Source of the DNA: CBDIBC01 sp965276635 | GTDB lineage: Bacteria; Actinomycetota; Acidimicrobiia; Acidimicrobiales; Palsa-688 | NCBI GenBank assembly: GCA_965276635.1 | Contig: CBDIBC010000002.1 | Coordinates: 310,001 to 374,000 of the forward strand | DNA: 64,000 nucleotides | Reading direction: 5' to 3' | Part shown: positions 34,316 to 42,633 of the stretch, in pieces | How positions within the stretch are numbered: position 1 is the first letter of the stretch | Layout of the letters: each line of letters starts with the position of its first letter | Position numbers and translations under genes: made by a program | The notes under the pieces: model-generated | Database searches by the model: none | What the model was told of the DNA's origin: nothing | The model's input: the letters and a program-made list of their open reading frames with translations, nothing else

Positions 34316-37300
34316 ATGGTTGCCTCCGCATCGGATTGGTTCGACGCCGTCGTCGCCGCCCTCGGCGACGGGGGTAGTGGGGTCGCCGCTCTCGGCGACG
34401 GGGGTAGTGGGGTCGCCGCTCTCGGCGACGGGGGTAGTGGGGTCGCCGCCCTCGGCGACGGGGGTAGCGGGGTCGCTGCCCTCGGCGAGGCTGGTCGTCG
34501 GGCGGCGCGGGTGCGGGCGTTCGTCGGCCGCGTCCCGGTGGGATATCGCGAGCGCACGACGCCGGCCGACGCAGCCGCTGATGTGCTGGGTGTAGAGGCG
34601 GTGGATCGGCTGGAGCAGGAGCCGGACGCGCCGCCGGAGACCAGCTGGCGGTTCGGGGGCCGTCACCTGTTGCGCGTGCGACCCGGGGCGGGGGGCGGTG
34701 AGGGCTTCCGCCTGCACCGCATCGGTGACGCCAACATCGAGCTCACCGCGTTCCTCCCGGTGCTGGAGAGCTTCGGGCTGACCGTGGTGGAGGCGGTGCC
34801 GTTCGCCCTGGCCCCGGGCGCAGGCGGCCGGCCGGTGTTCATCGACGACTTCGGCGTGCGACCCACGTCCGGCGCTCGCTTCGATGTGGCCGACGACGGG
34901 CCGCGCCTGGTGGACGCCATGAAGGCGGTGGCCCGCCGCGACTGCGACGTCGACTCGCTGAACCGCTTGGTCGTGGCCGCCGGCCTGGCGTGGCGGGAGG
35001 TGGCCGTCCTCCGCACCTATCGCCGCTTCCGTCACCAGGCGGCTCCGACGTGGAGCGACGATCAACTCGACGATGCCCTGGTCGGCTTCCCCAGCGTCGC
35101 CGCCGCCCTGGCCGCCTACTTCCAGGCCCGGTTCGACCCGGTGCCGACCGATGGTATCCGTCAGGGGGTGGCCGCCGAGGCCAGACGACGTGTCGTCGAC
35201 GAGCTGGGCACGGTCCCGCACCTGGAGCAGGACCAGGTTCTACGGGGGTACCTGGGGTTGGTCGATGCCACCGTGCGAACGAACTGGTACCGGCGCGACG
35301 TCGACGGCCGGCCGATGCCGGCCATCGCCCTGAAGCTGCAGTCCGGCCGGATCCCGGAGCTCCCTGCACCGCGACCTCTCGTGGAGACGTTCGTCCACGC
35401 GCCCGAGGTAGACGGCGTCCACCTGCGTGCCGGGATCGTCGCTCGTGGAGGCATCCGGTGGAGCAACCGCCCCGACGATTTCAGGACCGAGGTGCTCGAC
35501 CTGGCGCAGGCCCAGGTGAAGAAGAACGCCATCATCGTGCCCACCGGTGCCAAAGGCGGGTTCGTCTGCCGTGGCGGGCTGCCCGGCAGCGCCCCGGACG
35601 TGGCCAGCGCCTATCGGGCCTTCGTGACCGCTCTGCTCGACATCACCGACAACCTGGAGGGCGGCGAGGTGATCAGACCATCGGATGTGGTCGCGCTCGA
35701 CGGCGACGATCCATACCTGGTGGTGGCGGCCGACCGGGGGACCGCCACGTTCTCGGACCTGGCCAACGACATCAGCGCCGCACACCACTTCTGGCTCGGC
35801 GACGCCTTCGCGTCCGGAGGGTCACTGGGCTACGACCACAAGGCGATGGGCATCACGGCCAGAGGGGCGTGGGTCGCAGTCCGCCGGCACTTCCGCCAGC
35901 TCGGCATCGACGTGCAGACCGAGCCGGTGCGGGTGGTCGGCGTCGGCGACATGTCGGGCGACGTGTTCGGCAACGGGATGCTCCAGAGCCGGAAGGTCTG
36001 CCTGGTCGGGGCGTTCGACCACCGCCACGTGTTCATCGACCCCACTCCCGATCCGGAGGTCTCGTTCGCCGAGCGGGCCCGCTTGGCCGCCCTCCGGCGG
36101 TCCAGCTGGGCCGATTACGACGCCGCGCTCCTCTCTCGCGGTGGAGGGGTGTGGGCGCGCGACGCCAAGTCCATCCTCCTGAGCCCGGATGCGCAACGAG
36201 CCCTCGGCACCAGCGCTGAGGAGCTCAGCCCGCCCGAGGTCATCTCCTTGCTGCTCGCCGCGCCGGTCGACCTGCTGTGGTTTGGCGGGATCGGTACCTA
36301 CATCAAGGCCTCCGGGGAGCCCGATACCGACGTCGGGGACCGGGCGAACGTCGCAGTACGTGTGACTGCCGAGCAGGTCCGAGCCCGGGTGATCGCCGAA
36401 GGCGCGAACCTGGGGATCACCCCGCTCGCCCGCATCCGGTACTCGCGCCGCGGTGGGCGGATCAACAGCGACTTCGTCGACAACGCCGCAGGGGTGGCGA
36501 CCTCCGATCGCGAGGTCAACGTCAAGATCCTGCTGACTCGCGCCATCGAGCGGGGCCGGCTACCGGCCGCGGCGCGAGATGCGCTGCTCGCCTCGGCGGA
36601 GGACGACGTGGCCGTCGAGGTGCTGCGCCAGGTGGACCACTCCGTCGGTGCCCTGGACCGAGCGCTGCCCGAAAGCGCTTGCGAGCTCGATAGCTACGAG
36701 GCCCTGCTCGTCCACCTGGAATCGGAGGGACTGGCCGACCGAGCGGTCGACTCGCTCCCCGACGCGTCCGAGCTGGAGGTGCGCCGGCAGGCCGGCGCCG
36801 GCTGGATCCGCCCGGAGCTGGCGGCCCTCCTGGCCTTCGCCAAGTCGGACCTGGTGGCTGCCATCGAGGCATCGCCGGTCGTCCGCGATCCCAGCCTGCT
36901 CGACGTGGTCCGGCCGTACTTCCCGCCGACGATCCGGGAACGCTTCGACGACCTGATCAGCGGGCACCGCCTCTACCCGCAGCTGGTTGCCACGTCGTTG
37001 GCCGGGGAGCTGGTCGACCAGCTCGGGCCCATCTGGGCGTACGAGACCGGCAGGGAGCTGGGGCGCCCGCTCGGTGAGGTGGCCGGAGCCTTCTGGGCTG
37101 CCCGCCAGGTCCTCGACGCCGGTGACCTGTGGATCGACCTCGAGCGGGCCGGCCCGACCATGCCGGCCGACGCCGAGTCGGCCAGCCACGAGCTCCTGGC
37201 CGGCGCGGTGGCGGCACTGGCTCGCCAGTACCTGCGAGCCGGTGCCGGGACCAGCCCGGCGGTCCAGATCGAGCGGGATCGTCCGCTCGTAACCGGCCCC

Positions 37301-37759
37301 ACCGGGGTGCCGATGGGCGAGGAGGTGGACAGGCTGGTCGGCCTGGGCGTGGCGGGCGAGCGGGCGGCCACCATTGTCGGCCGGTGCCGGCTGGCGGCCG
37401 TCGGGGACGCCGGCGCGGTCAGCCGGGCGTCGGGGGCAGCCATCGACGGCGTCCTGGCTGCCTTCGCCGCTATGGACGGCGCCGCCGGCCTCGACGCGCT
37501 GGCGGCGCGGATACGCGACCTGCCGGCCGCGGGGCGCAGCCGATCATGGGTGGCGCGCACGTGGGGTGACGACATCGCTGACTTCCGTCGGCGGGCCGTG
37601 ACCGCGGCCCTGGCGGCGGGTGGACCGAGCGAGTCGGCCATCGCCGAGTGGGCTGCGACCCGCCAGCCGGCGTTGGCCCGCATCGGCGGCTTCCTGGCCG
37701 ACGATGACGGGTGGGCCGGCGTGGCCCTGGCCGTGCACGCCCTGGCCGACGCCGGTTGA
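34316..37759 (+). CDS. gdhB: NAD-glutamate dehydrogenase, short form
   Basis: An 1147-residue enzyme of the large NAD-specific glutamate dehydrogenase family, which deaminates glutamate to 2-oxoglutarate. The catalytic part starts near residue 320: RAGIVARGGIRWSNRPDDFRTE, VKKNAIIVPTGAKGGFV, VAADRGTATFSDLANDIS, the NAD site GVGDMSGDVFGNGML, WFGGIGTYIKAS, IAEGANLGITPLARI and GGRINSDFVDNAAG. Typical members have about 1600 residues with ACT-like domains in front; here some 450 N-terminal residues are missing and there is no room upstream for them. The first 55 residues contain Gly-rich tandem repeats. The start at ATG 34316 has only a weak ribosome site. The symbol is by family and tentative. 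Confidence 0.87.
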   Translation: MVASASDWFDAVVAALGDGGSGVAALGDGGSGVAALGDGGSGVAALGDGGSGVAALGEAGRRAARVRAFVGRVPVGYRERTTPADAAADVLGVEAVDRLEQEPDAPPETSWRFGGRHLLRVRPGAGGGEGFRLHRIGDANIELTAFLPVLESFGLTVVEAVPFALAPGAGGRPVFIDDFGVRPTSGARFDVADDGPRLVDAMKAVARRDCDVDSLNRLVVAAGLAWREVAVLRTYRRFRHQAAPTWSDDQLDDALVGFPSVAAALAAYFQARFDPVPTDGIRQGVAAEARRRVVDELGTVPHLEQDQVLRGYLGLVDATVRTNWYRRDVDGRPMPAIALKLQSGRIPELPAPRPLVETFVHAPEVDGVHLRAGIVARGGIRWSNRPDDFRTEVLDLAQAQVKKNAIIVPTGAKGGFVCRGGLPGSAPDVASAYRAFVTALLDITDNLEGGEVIRPSDVVALDGDDPYLVVAADRGTATFSDLANDISAAHHFWLGDAFASGGSLGYDHKAMGITARGAWVAVRRHFRQLGIDVQTEPVRVVGVGDMSGDVFGNGMLQSRKVCLVGAFDHRHVFIDPTPDPEVSFAERARLAALRRSSWADYDAALLSRGGGVWARDAKSILLSPDAQRALGTSAEELSPPEVISLLLAAPVDLLWFGGIGTYIKASGEPDTDVGDRANVAVRVTAEQVRARVIAEGANLGITPLARIRYSRRGGRINSDFVDNAAGVATSDREVNVKILLTRAIERGRLPAAARDALLASAEDDVAVEVLRQVDHSVGALDRALPESACELDSYEALLVHLESEGLADRAVDSLPDASELEVRRQAGAGWIRPELAALLAFAKSDLVAAIEASPVVRDPSLLDVVRPYFPPTIRERFDDLISGHRLYPQLVATSLAGELVDQLGPIWAYETGRELGRPLGEVAGAFWAARQVLDAGDLWIDLERAGPTMPADAESASHELLAGAVAALARQYLRAGAGTSPAVQIERDRPLVTGPTGVPMGEEVDRLVGLGVAGERAATIVGRCRLAAVGDAGAVSRASGAAIDGVLAAFAAMDGAAGLDALAARIRDLPAAGRSRSWVARTWGDDIADFRRRAVTAALAAGGPSESAIAEWAATRQPALARIGGFLADDDGWAGVALAVHALADAG
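34351..34500 (+). repeat. 30-bp tandem repeats at the 5' end of the NAD-GDH gene
   Basis: Four near-identical 30-base units at 34351-34380, 34381-34410, 34411-34440 and 34441-34470, followed by a degenerate fifth to about 34500. Each codes for VAALGDGGSG in frame. They add a flexible Gly-rich N-terminal tail just after the start codon; copy number may vary without changing frame. Confidence 0.92.
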
Positions 37760-37789
37760 GCCCCGGCCGCCGGTGGGTTTGGGTCTCGC

Positions 37790-37843
37790 GCATTCTGGGG
37801 TCAACGAACTTGCACCAGCGCTGTTTTCTTGACCCCAGAATGC
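37790..37843. terminator. 15-bp perfect inverted repeat between convergent genes
   Basis: The arms GCATTCTGGGGTCAA (37790-37804) and TTGACCCCAGAATGC (37829-37843) are exactly complementary, with a 24-base loop. It lies 31 bases after the NAD-GDH stop, in the gap before the converging RpiR-type gene. A bidirectional terminator is likely. The long AT-containing stem and loop could also be a small mobile repeat or a structured RNA. Confidence 0.65.
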
Positions 37844-37925
37844 ATCGGTTGAGGCGGCAGTGAGCGAGGGGGGCTGGCCGGTCTCGCCCGTGTCCTCGTG
37901 AGGCCGAGCGCGACACCCCCCGACG

Positions 37926-38023
37926 ACCGGCGGGTGGGGTCCCCGCCGGGCGGGGGACTCAGGCGGGTGGGGTTGGGGTGCCTGCCTCGACAACCGGCGG
38001 GTGGGGTGCCCGCCGGGCGGGGG
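37926..38023. repeat. Direct repeat pair (31 bp, one mismatch) abutting the rpiR-like stop
   Basis: Two copies of a 31-base G-rich sequence lie at 37926-37956 and 37993-38023, differing at one base, with a 67-base period. Each contains the mini-hairpin CCCGCC-G-GGCGGG. The second copy ends at the base before the stop codon of the RpiR-type gene on the other strand. Confidence 0.85.
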
Positions 38024-38917
38024 TCAGTCGGGCAGGGGGATGTCGGGGGTGGGGGGACCGCCGCCGGGCTCGGCGACCAGGGCGGCCGCATCGTGCCAGG
38101 CCGACTCGATGGCGTCGAGGCGGGTGGCGGCGCTGCGGCGCAGGCGGGCGGCGGTCCCCGCCACCAGGGCGTGGGCCAGGGCCAGCGCGCCGATCATGCT
38201 GTCGAAGGGACCGATGCCGTGGGCGGCCACGAAGAAGGTCTCGGTGGCCAGGCCGGCGAGCGGTGACAGGGGACTGTCGGTCAGGGCGATCACGCGGGCG
38301 GAACGATCTCTGGCCATGCGCACCATCTGCGCCAGCCACCGCTCGTAGCGGCGGATGTCGACCACTACCAGGGTGTCGTCAGCCGCCACCTCGGCCAGGC
38401 GCCGGGCGACGGCAACCTCCGATCCGGCGAGGAGGTGGACGTTCTCCCGCAGCTGGCCCAGCTGCGTGGCGAAGGTGGAGCAGACCGGGTAGGTGACGTC
38501 CCCGGAGAGCACCCACGTGCTGTGGCGCCGGTCGGCCAGGAGGGCAACGGCACGCTCGAAGGTCTCGTCGCCGACGCCGGCGAGCGTCTGGTTGACGTTC
38601 CCCGCCTCAGCCATCCGCACCTGCTCGAGCAGGTTGGTGGGCGGGTTCTGGCGGATGCGGTCGCGCGCCGGGGCCAGCTGGCGGGCCAGCTCCTGTTGTA
38701 CGTCGGCCTGGAGATCGACGAAGCCGCGATAGCCGAGCTTCACGGCCAGGCGGACGACCGACGGGCCGCTGGTGTCGGCCCGTTGGGCCACCTGCGCAAC
38801 GGTACCGAAGGCGATGATCTGTGGTTCGTGGGCCAGGATCTCGGCGATCCGCCGCTCGGTGGCCGTCAGCCGTTCGGCATGCTCGATGAGCCGTTCGACG
38901 GGCCCGACGACCGTCAT
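38024..38917 (-). CDS. MurR/RpiR-family transcriptional regulator
   Basis: A 297-residue regulator with an N-terminal HTH_6 domain (LTATERRIAEILAHEPQIIAF, then QRADTSGPSVVRLAVKLGYRGF recognition region, residues 17-75) and a C-terminal SIS sugar-phosphate domain (residues about 120-260, TWVLSGDVTYPV, DTLVVVDIRRYERW, ARVIALTDSPLSPL). Such proteins sense phosphosugars. The ATG at 38917 overlaps the stop of the upstream thioesterase gene (ATGA). The frame is open upstream but without conservation. Targets are unknown; rpiB lies 2 kb away. Confidence 0.9.
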   Translation of the reverse strand: MTVVGPVERLIEHAERLTATERRIAEILAHEPQIIAFGTVAQVAQRADTSGPSVVRLAVKLGYRGFVDLQADVQQELARQLAPARDRIRQNPPTNLLEQVRMAEAGNVNQTLAGVGDETFERAVALLADRRHSTWVLSGDVTYPVCSTFATQLGQLRENVHLLAGSEVAVARRLAEVAADDTLVVVDIRRYERWLAQMVRMARDRSARVIALTDSPLSPLAGLATETFFVAAHGIGPFDSMIGALALAHALVAGTAARLRRSAATRLDAIESAWHDAAALVAEPGGGPPTPDIPLPD

Positions 38918-39702
38918 GGCGCTCGCGTCTCGATGATGAGCGATTGCACGGCTCGGCCCACGGGACCCTCGGTGTCGAATACCGTGCTCTCGGCGTTGCC
39001 GAACCCGCTGTCCGACAGTCGGGTCACGGCGTGGATGCCGATCCATGGGCCCTGCGGGACGCGTGAGAGCGCGACCGTGAGATCGGGGTTGATGAACGTG
39101 TGGGTGGCGAAGGGCAGGATGGTGCTCAGGCCGTTGCCGAAGTCGGCGGCGGCGGCCACCCGTTGCAGCGGCGACGGTTCCTCGCCGTCGACGACGTCGG
39201 CGAGCAGCCGCATCCACACCGTCGCCGGCCCCAGCGATTCCCACTCCCCGTGGACGTAGCGCACGTCGACGGCCCCGACGAAGCCCATGGACTCCATGGG
39301 GATCGGGATCGGCGGGGGAGGGGCATCGAAGTCGGCCTGCGGTGGCACCGGTGGGTCGGGCACCTGGTCGGGCACCGGCACCGGCGCCGTCCGGATTCGC
39401 AGACCCCGGGCGCGAGCCACCTCGACGCCTTCGGCACGCAGCGACGCTTCGACCAGCTGCACCCGTTGGCCCGGCCGGGTGAGCTCGGCATGCAGCTCGA
39501 GGGGGCGGACGGGAACCGGCCGGACTAGTTCGATGGTGAGGCGGACGACCTGCATGGCCCGCTCGGCGGGAACTTGCTCGCAGGCGCGCGCCATGAGTGC
39601 GGCGACCGGACCGCCGTGCTGCGCGTCGGGCGACCAGGGGCCGACAGTGAGAGCAGACGGCACGAAGCGACCGCCCTCGACGGAGAACAGCGCCTCACCC
39701 AT
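38914..39702 (-). CDS. Acyl-CoA thioesterase-family protein (TesB-like double hotdog)
   Basis: A 262-residue protein with the double hotdog pattern. The first half has WSPDAQHGGPVAALMARACE (the hotdog helix) and VVRLTIELVRPVPVRPLELHAEL. The second half has FGNGLSTILPFATHTFINPDLTVAL with the Asp seen in TesB-like enzymes, and ends in SLIIETRAP. It probably hydrolyses an acyl-CoA. It is the first gene of a two-gene unit with the RpiR-type regulator. Confidence 0.85.
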   Translation of the reverse strand: MGEALFSVEGGRFVPSALTVGPWSPDAQHGGPVAALMARACEQVPAERAMQVVRLTIELVRPVPVRPLELHAELTRPGQRVQLVEASLRAEGVEVARARGLRIRTAPVPVPDQVPDPPVPPQADFDAPPPPIPIPMESMGFVGAVDVRYVHGEWESLGPATVWMRLLADVVDGEEPSPLQRVAAAADFGNGLSTILPFATHTFINPDLTVALSRVPQGPWIGIHAVTRLSDSGFGNAESTVFDTEGPVGRAVQSLIIETRAP

Positions 39703-39755
39703 CCCAGCGACGATAGCGGCGCCCGGCTCCCCTGGCGCTTGCTAGAAACGACGCC

Positions 39756-40412
39756 ATGGCCCCCAAGTCGTTCCTGCTCAGCCCGGATATGGACGCCTAC
39801 CTGGTCGCCCACGGTCGACCCCTCGACGACATCGAGTCCCGCCTGGTGGCCGAGACCGAGGAGCTCGGCGACCGCGCCGGCATGCAGATCTCCCCGAGCC
39901 AGGCGGCCCTGATGGGCCTGCTCACAGCACTGCTCGGCGCCCGGGATGCCGTAGAGATCGGCACCTTCACCGGTCTGTCGGCGCTGTGCGTGGCCCGCGC
40001 CCTGGGATCGGGTGGGTCCCTCCTGTGCTGCGATGTCAGCGAGGAGTGGACCGCCGTCGGGCGCCGGTACTGGCAGGAGGCAGGCGTCGCCGACCGCATC
40101 CAGCTGGTGATCGGGCCGGCCGCCGACACGCTGGCGGCGTTGCCGACCGAGCCGCGGTGGGACCTGGCCTTCATCGACGCCGACAAGCCTGGCTACCCGG
40201 TGTACTGGGACCACGTGGTGCGTCGCATGCGGCCGGGGGGTGCCATCCTGGTCGACAACACCCTGTGGTCCGGAGCGGTGGCCGAGGCCACCAAGACGGA
40301 GGAGTCCACCGTTGCCATGCGCCGGTTCAACGACATGGTGGCTGCCGATGACCGGGTCGAGTCCGTGATCCTCCCGGTGGCCGACGGGCTCACCCTGGCC
40401 CGCCGGCTGTGA
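39756..40412 (+). CDS. SAM-dependent O-methyltransferase (COMT/CCoAOMT type)
   Basis: A 218-residue class I methyltransferase. The SAM site is AVEIGTFTGLSALCVARAL near residue 66, with CCDVSEEW binding the ribose, the metal-binding Asp in LAFIDADKPGYPVYWD, and GGAILVDNTLWSGAV. It matches cation-dependent catechol/caffeoyl-CoA O-methyltransferases in length. The start is ATG at 39756. Its stop codon lies in the first unit of a tandem repeat. Confidence 0.92.
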   Translation: MAPKSFLLSPDMDAYLVAHGRPLDDIESRLVAETEELGDRAGMQISPSQAALMGLLTALLGARDAVEIGTFTGLSALCVARALGSGGSLLCCDVSEEWTAVGRRYWQEAGVADRIQLVIGPAADTLAALPTEPRWDLAFIDADKPGYPVYWDHVVRRMRPGGAILVDNTLWSGAVAEATKTEESTVAMRRFNDMVAADDRVESVILPVADGLTLARRL

Positions 40413-40528
40413 TCCAAGGTCGCGGACGCGCGGTGATCCAAGGTCGCGGACGCGCGGTGATCCAAGGTCGCGGACGCGCTGTGATTCAAGGTCGCGGACG
40501 CGCGGTGATCCAGGGTCGCGGACGCCCC
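40409..40528. repeat. Five tandem 24-bp repeats overlapping the methyltransferase stop
   Basis: Five consecutive 24-base units start at 40409, 40433, 40457, 40481 and 40505. Each begins GTGATCCAAGGTCGCGGACG or differs by one base. The TGA stop of the methyltransferase is inside the first unit, and every unit repeats that TGA in the same frame. The array ends 36 bases before rpiB. Confidence 0.95.
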
Positions 40529-40563
40529 CGCCATCCCGTCCCTTTGCCCGACCGGAGGTTCCC

Positions 40564-41016
40564 ATGAAGATCGCGGTGGCATCCGATCATGCCGGATTTC
40601 CGCTCAAGGCCGTCGTAGCCCAGCACCTGCGCCGCGCCGGCCACGACGTCGTCGATCTCGGCACCGACAGCGAGGCGCCCGTGGACTACCCGCTGTACTG
40701 CTCGGCCTGCGCCCGGGCCGTCGTCGGCGGGGACGCCGAGCTGGGCGTCGTCATGGGCGGCAGCGGGCAGGGCGAGCAGATCGCGGCCAACAAGGTCCAC
40801 GGGGCGCGCGCGGCGCTCTGCCACGACGAGTACACCGCCCGCCTGGCCCGCCAGCACAACGACGCCAACGTCCTGTCGCTCGGCGCCCGGGTGACCGCCG
40901 AAACTCTCGCCCTGGTCATCCTCGACGTGTTCGTCGCCACCGCCTTCGAGGGCGGCCGGCACGTGACCCGGATCGAGCAGCTGGCTGCCATCGAGGCCGA
41001 GGAGTGCGGCCCTTAG
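40564..41016 (+). CDS. rpiB: Ribose-5-phosphate isomerase B
   Basis: A 150-residue RpiB/LacAB-family isomerase interconverting ribose 5-phosphate and ribulose 5-phosphate. It has the N-terminal IAVASDHAGFPLK, the phosphate loop GGSGQGEQIAANK, and ARQHNDANVLSLGARV. The actinobacterial-type active-site Glu is in the GQGEQ segment, where other phyla have Cys. The ATG at 40564 follows ACCGGAGGTTCC. It converges on murA and overlaps its stop by four bases. Confidence 0.94.
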   Translation: MKIAVASDHAGFPLKAVVAQHLRRAGHDVVDLGTDSEAPVDYPLYCSACARAVVGGDAELGVVMGGSGQGEQIAANKVHGARAALCHDEYTARLARQHNDANVLSLGARVTAETLALVILDVFVATAFEGGRHVTRIEQLAAIEAEECGP

Positions 41017-42314
41017 GTGGTCGTCAGGTCGAGCCCGAGGGAGCGCAGCTGCTCGGCCGGCCGGTGATAACCACGCTCGAGGTGGTGGACACCTCGCAGG
41101 AGCGAGGTGCCCTGGGCGGCGGCGGCGGCGATGACGCTGGAGAAGCCGGCCCGGACGTCGGGGATCTCCACCTCGGCGCCCCGCAGCTTCGAGACGCCGC
41201 GCACCACCGCCGAGTGCAGGTTGCTGGTGTCGTGGAAGCGGCAGGCTGGGCCGCCCAGGCACGTGGAGAACAGCTCGATCTCGCCGCCCATGGCCTGGAG
41301 CGCCGGGACGTAGACGAAGCGATCCTCGTAGACGGTCTCGTGGAGCACCGACATGCCCTCCGCCTGGGTGAACAGCACCATCAGCGGCGTCTGCCAGTCG
41401 GTCATGAACCCGGGGTGCACATCGGTCTGCACGGCGGCGGCCCGGAGGCCGTGGGGCGCCGAGGCGGTCATGCCCGCGTCGTCCACCTCCACCACCGCGC
41501 CCATGCGCAGGAGGGTGGTGATGGCGGTGACGAGGCGGTCCTGGCCGCAGCCGACGACGCGCACCTGGCCGCCCGTGAGCAGGCCGGCGGTCAGGTAGCT
41601 GAAAGCCTCGTTCCGGTCACCTTGCAGGCGGGTCCGGGCGCCGCGCAGCTCGGGCACGCCCTCGATCACCATCCGCCGATCGGGGCTGAGCTCGACCCGG
41701 GCCCCCATGCGCTGGAGGAACAACGCCAGCTCCAGCACCTCCGGCTCGGTGGCGGCGTTGCGGATCACCGTGCGGCCGTCGGCCAGGGCAGCCGACAGCA
41801 GGGCCGTCTCGGTGGCACCGACACTCGGGTAGGGCAGGTCGATGATGGCGCCCTTCAGCTTGGTGCAGCGCGCTGCGATCCCCGCGTCGGAGACCTCGAT
41901 CTCCGCCCCCAGCTTGCGCAGGGCCTCCACGTGGAAGTCCACCGGGCGGGCCCCGATCTGATCGCCGCCGACGCGAGGGACCCAAGCCTCGCCGGTGAGG
42001 TGGAGGAGGGGACCGAGCAGCAGCACCGGGATGCGGTTGAGGCCGCTGAAGGAGAGGGGGACCGACGGGGTCGCCTCGGTCGGCGGCGACACCGTGATGG
42101 CATCGCCGCTCCGCTCCACGTGGGCGCCGACCGCCTCGAGGATGCGGCTGGTGATCTCCACGTCGCCCACATCGGGGACGTTCGAGATGGTGCTGGGCCC
42201 GGAGCCAAGGAGCGCGGCGACCATGTGCTTGGTCACCGCGTTCTTCGAACCCCGAACCTCGACCTCGCCGCGGAGCGGGCCGTTCGGTTCGATGAGCCAG
42301 GCGTCGGAGGTGAT
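41013..42314 (-). CDS. murA: UDP-N-acetylglucosamine 1-carboxyvinyltransferase MurA
   Basis: EPSP-synthase-fold enzyme for the first committed step of peptidoglycan synthesis. Downstream of the GTG at 42236 there are 407 clear MurA residues, but the essential N-terminal block EPNGPLRGEVEVRGSKNA, with the Lys-Asn pair, is coded in frame upstream of that GTG. The frame back to an amber codon at 42326-42324 has no ATG, GTG or TTG; the natural start position is an ATC at 42314 (ATC ACC TCC GAC), so ATC initiation, a point mutation or a sequence error is implied. An in-frame ATG at 42353 is cut off by the amber. The usual active-site Cys115 is Asp in GGDQIGARPVD, as in mycobacteria, predicting fosfomycin resistance. 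Confidence 0.88.
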   Translation of the reverse strand: MTSDAWLIEPNGPLRGEVEVRGSKNAVTKHMVAALLGSGPSTISNVPDVGDVEITSRILEAVGAHVERSGDAITVSPPTEATPSVPLSFSGLNRIPVLLLGPLLHLTGEAWVPRVGGDQIGARPVDFHVEALRKLGAEIEVSDAGIAARCTKLKGAIIDLPYPSVGATETALLSAALADGRTVIRNAATEPEVLELALFLQRMGARVELSPDRRMVIEGVPELRGARTRLQGDRNEAFSYLTAGLLTGGQVRVVGCGQDRLVTAITTLLRMGAVVEVDDAGMTASAPHGLRAAAVQTDVHPGFMTDWQTPLMVLFTQAEGMSVLHETVYEDRFVYVPALQAMGGEIELFSTCLGGPACRFHDTSNLHSAVVRGVSKLRGAEVEIPDVRAGFSSVIAAAAAQGTSLLRGVHHLERGYHRPAEQLRSLGLDLTTT

Positions 42315-42401
42315 GGCGCGAGGCTACCGGTGCAGCGCCGTCCGTGGTGCCATGGGTCCGCTGGGTGCTGCCTGGGTCCGCTGGCTGCTACACCGGGGGG
42401 G

Positions 42402-42632
42402 ATGCACGTCTTGACGAGCTCGGCCCTGGTGACGTCGACACTGGTCAGGTCTGCGTCGCCGACGTCGACGTCGCCGTCGACGTCGCCGGCGCCACCGACG
42501 ACGCAGGCGGTGCCGGGCGCCCACCAGGACCCGGCCGACCTGATCGGCTTCGTGGTGGCCGTGGTGGTGATCGTGGGCGCGATCATCGTGGTGCGGTGGC
42601 TCTTCCGGTCCCGACGCCCCCCGAGAGCCTGA
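42402..42632 (+). CDS. Small single-pass membrane protein, unknown
   Basis: A 76-residue protein: a Ser/Thr/Pro-rich N-terminal half, then one transmembrane helix (DLIGFVVAVVVIVGAIIVV) and a short basic tail (RWLFRSRRPPRA). The ATG at 42402 follows GGGGGGG. The stop is one base before the start of the enolase-superfamily gene, so the two are probably co-transcribed. No family is recognised. Confidence 0.6.
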   Translation: MHVLTSSALVTSTLVRSASPTSTSPSTSPAPPTTQAVPGAHQDPADLIGFVVAVVVIVGAIIVVRWLFRSRRPPRA

Positions 42633-42633
42633 C

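Noticed and set aside
40409..40528. CRISPR-like or phage attachment array
   Set aside because: The 24-bp units are head-to-tail without spacers, and there is no integrase or tRNA gene nearby.
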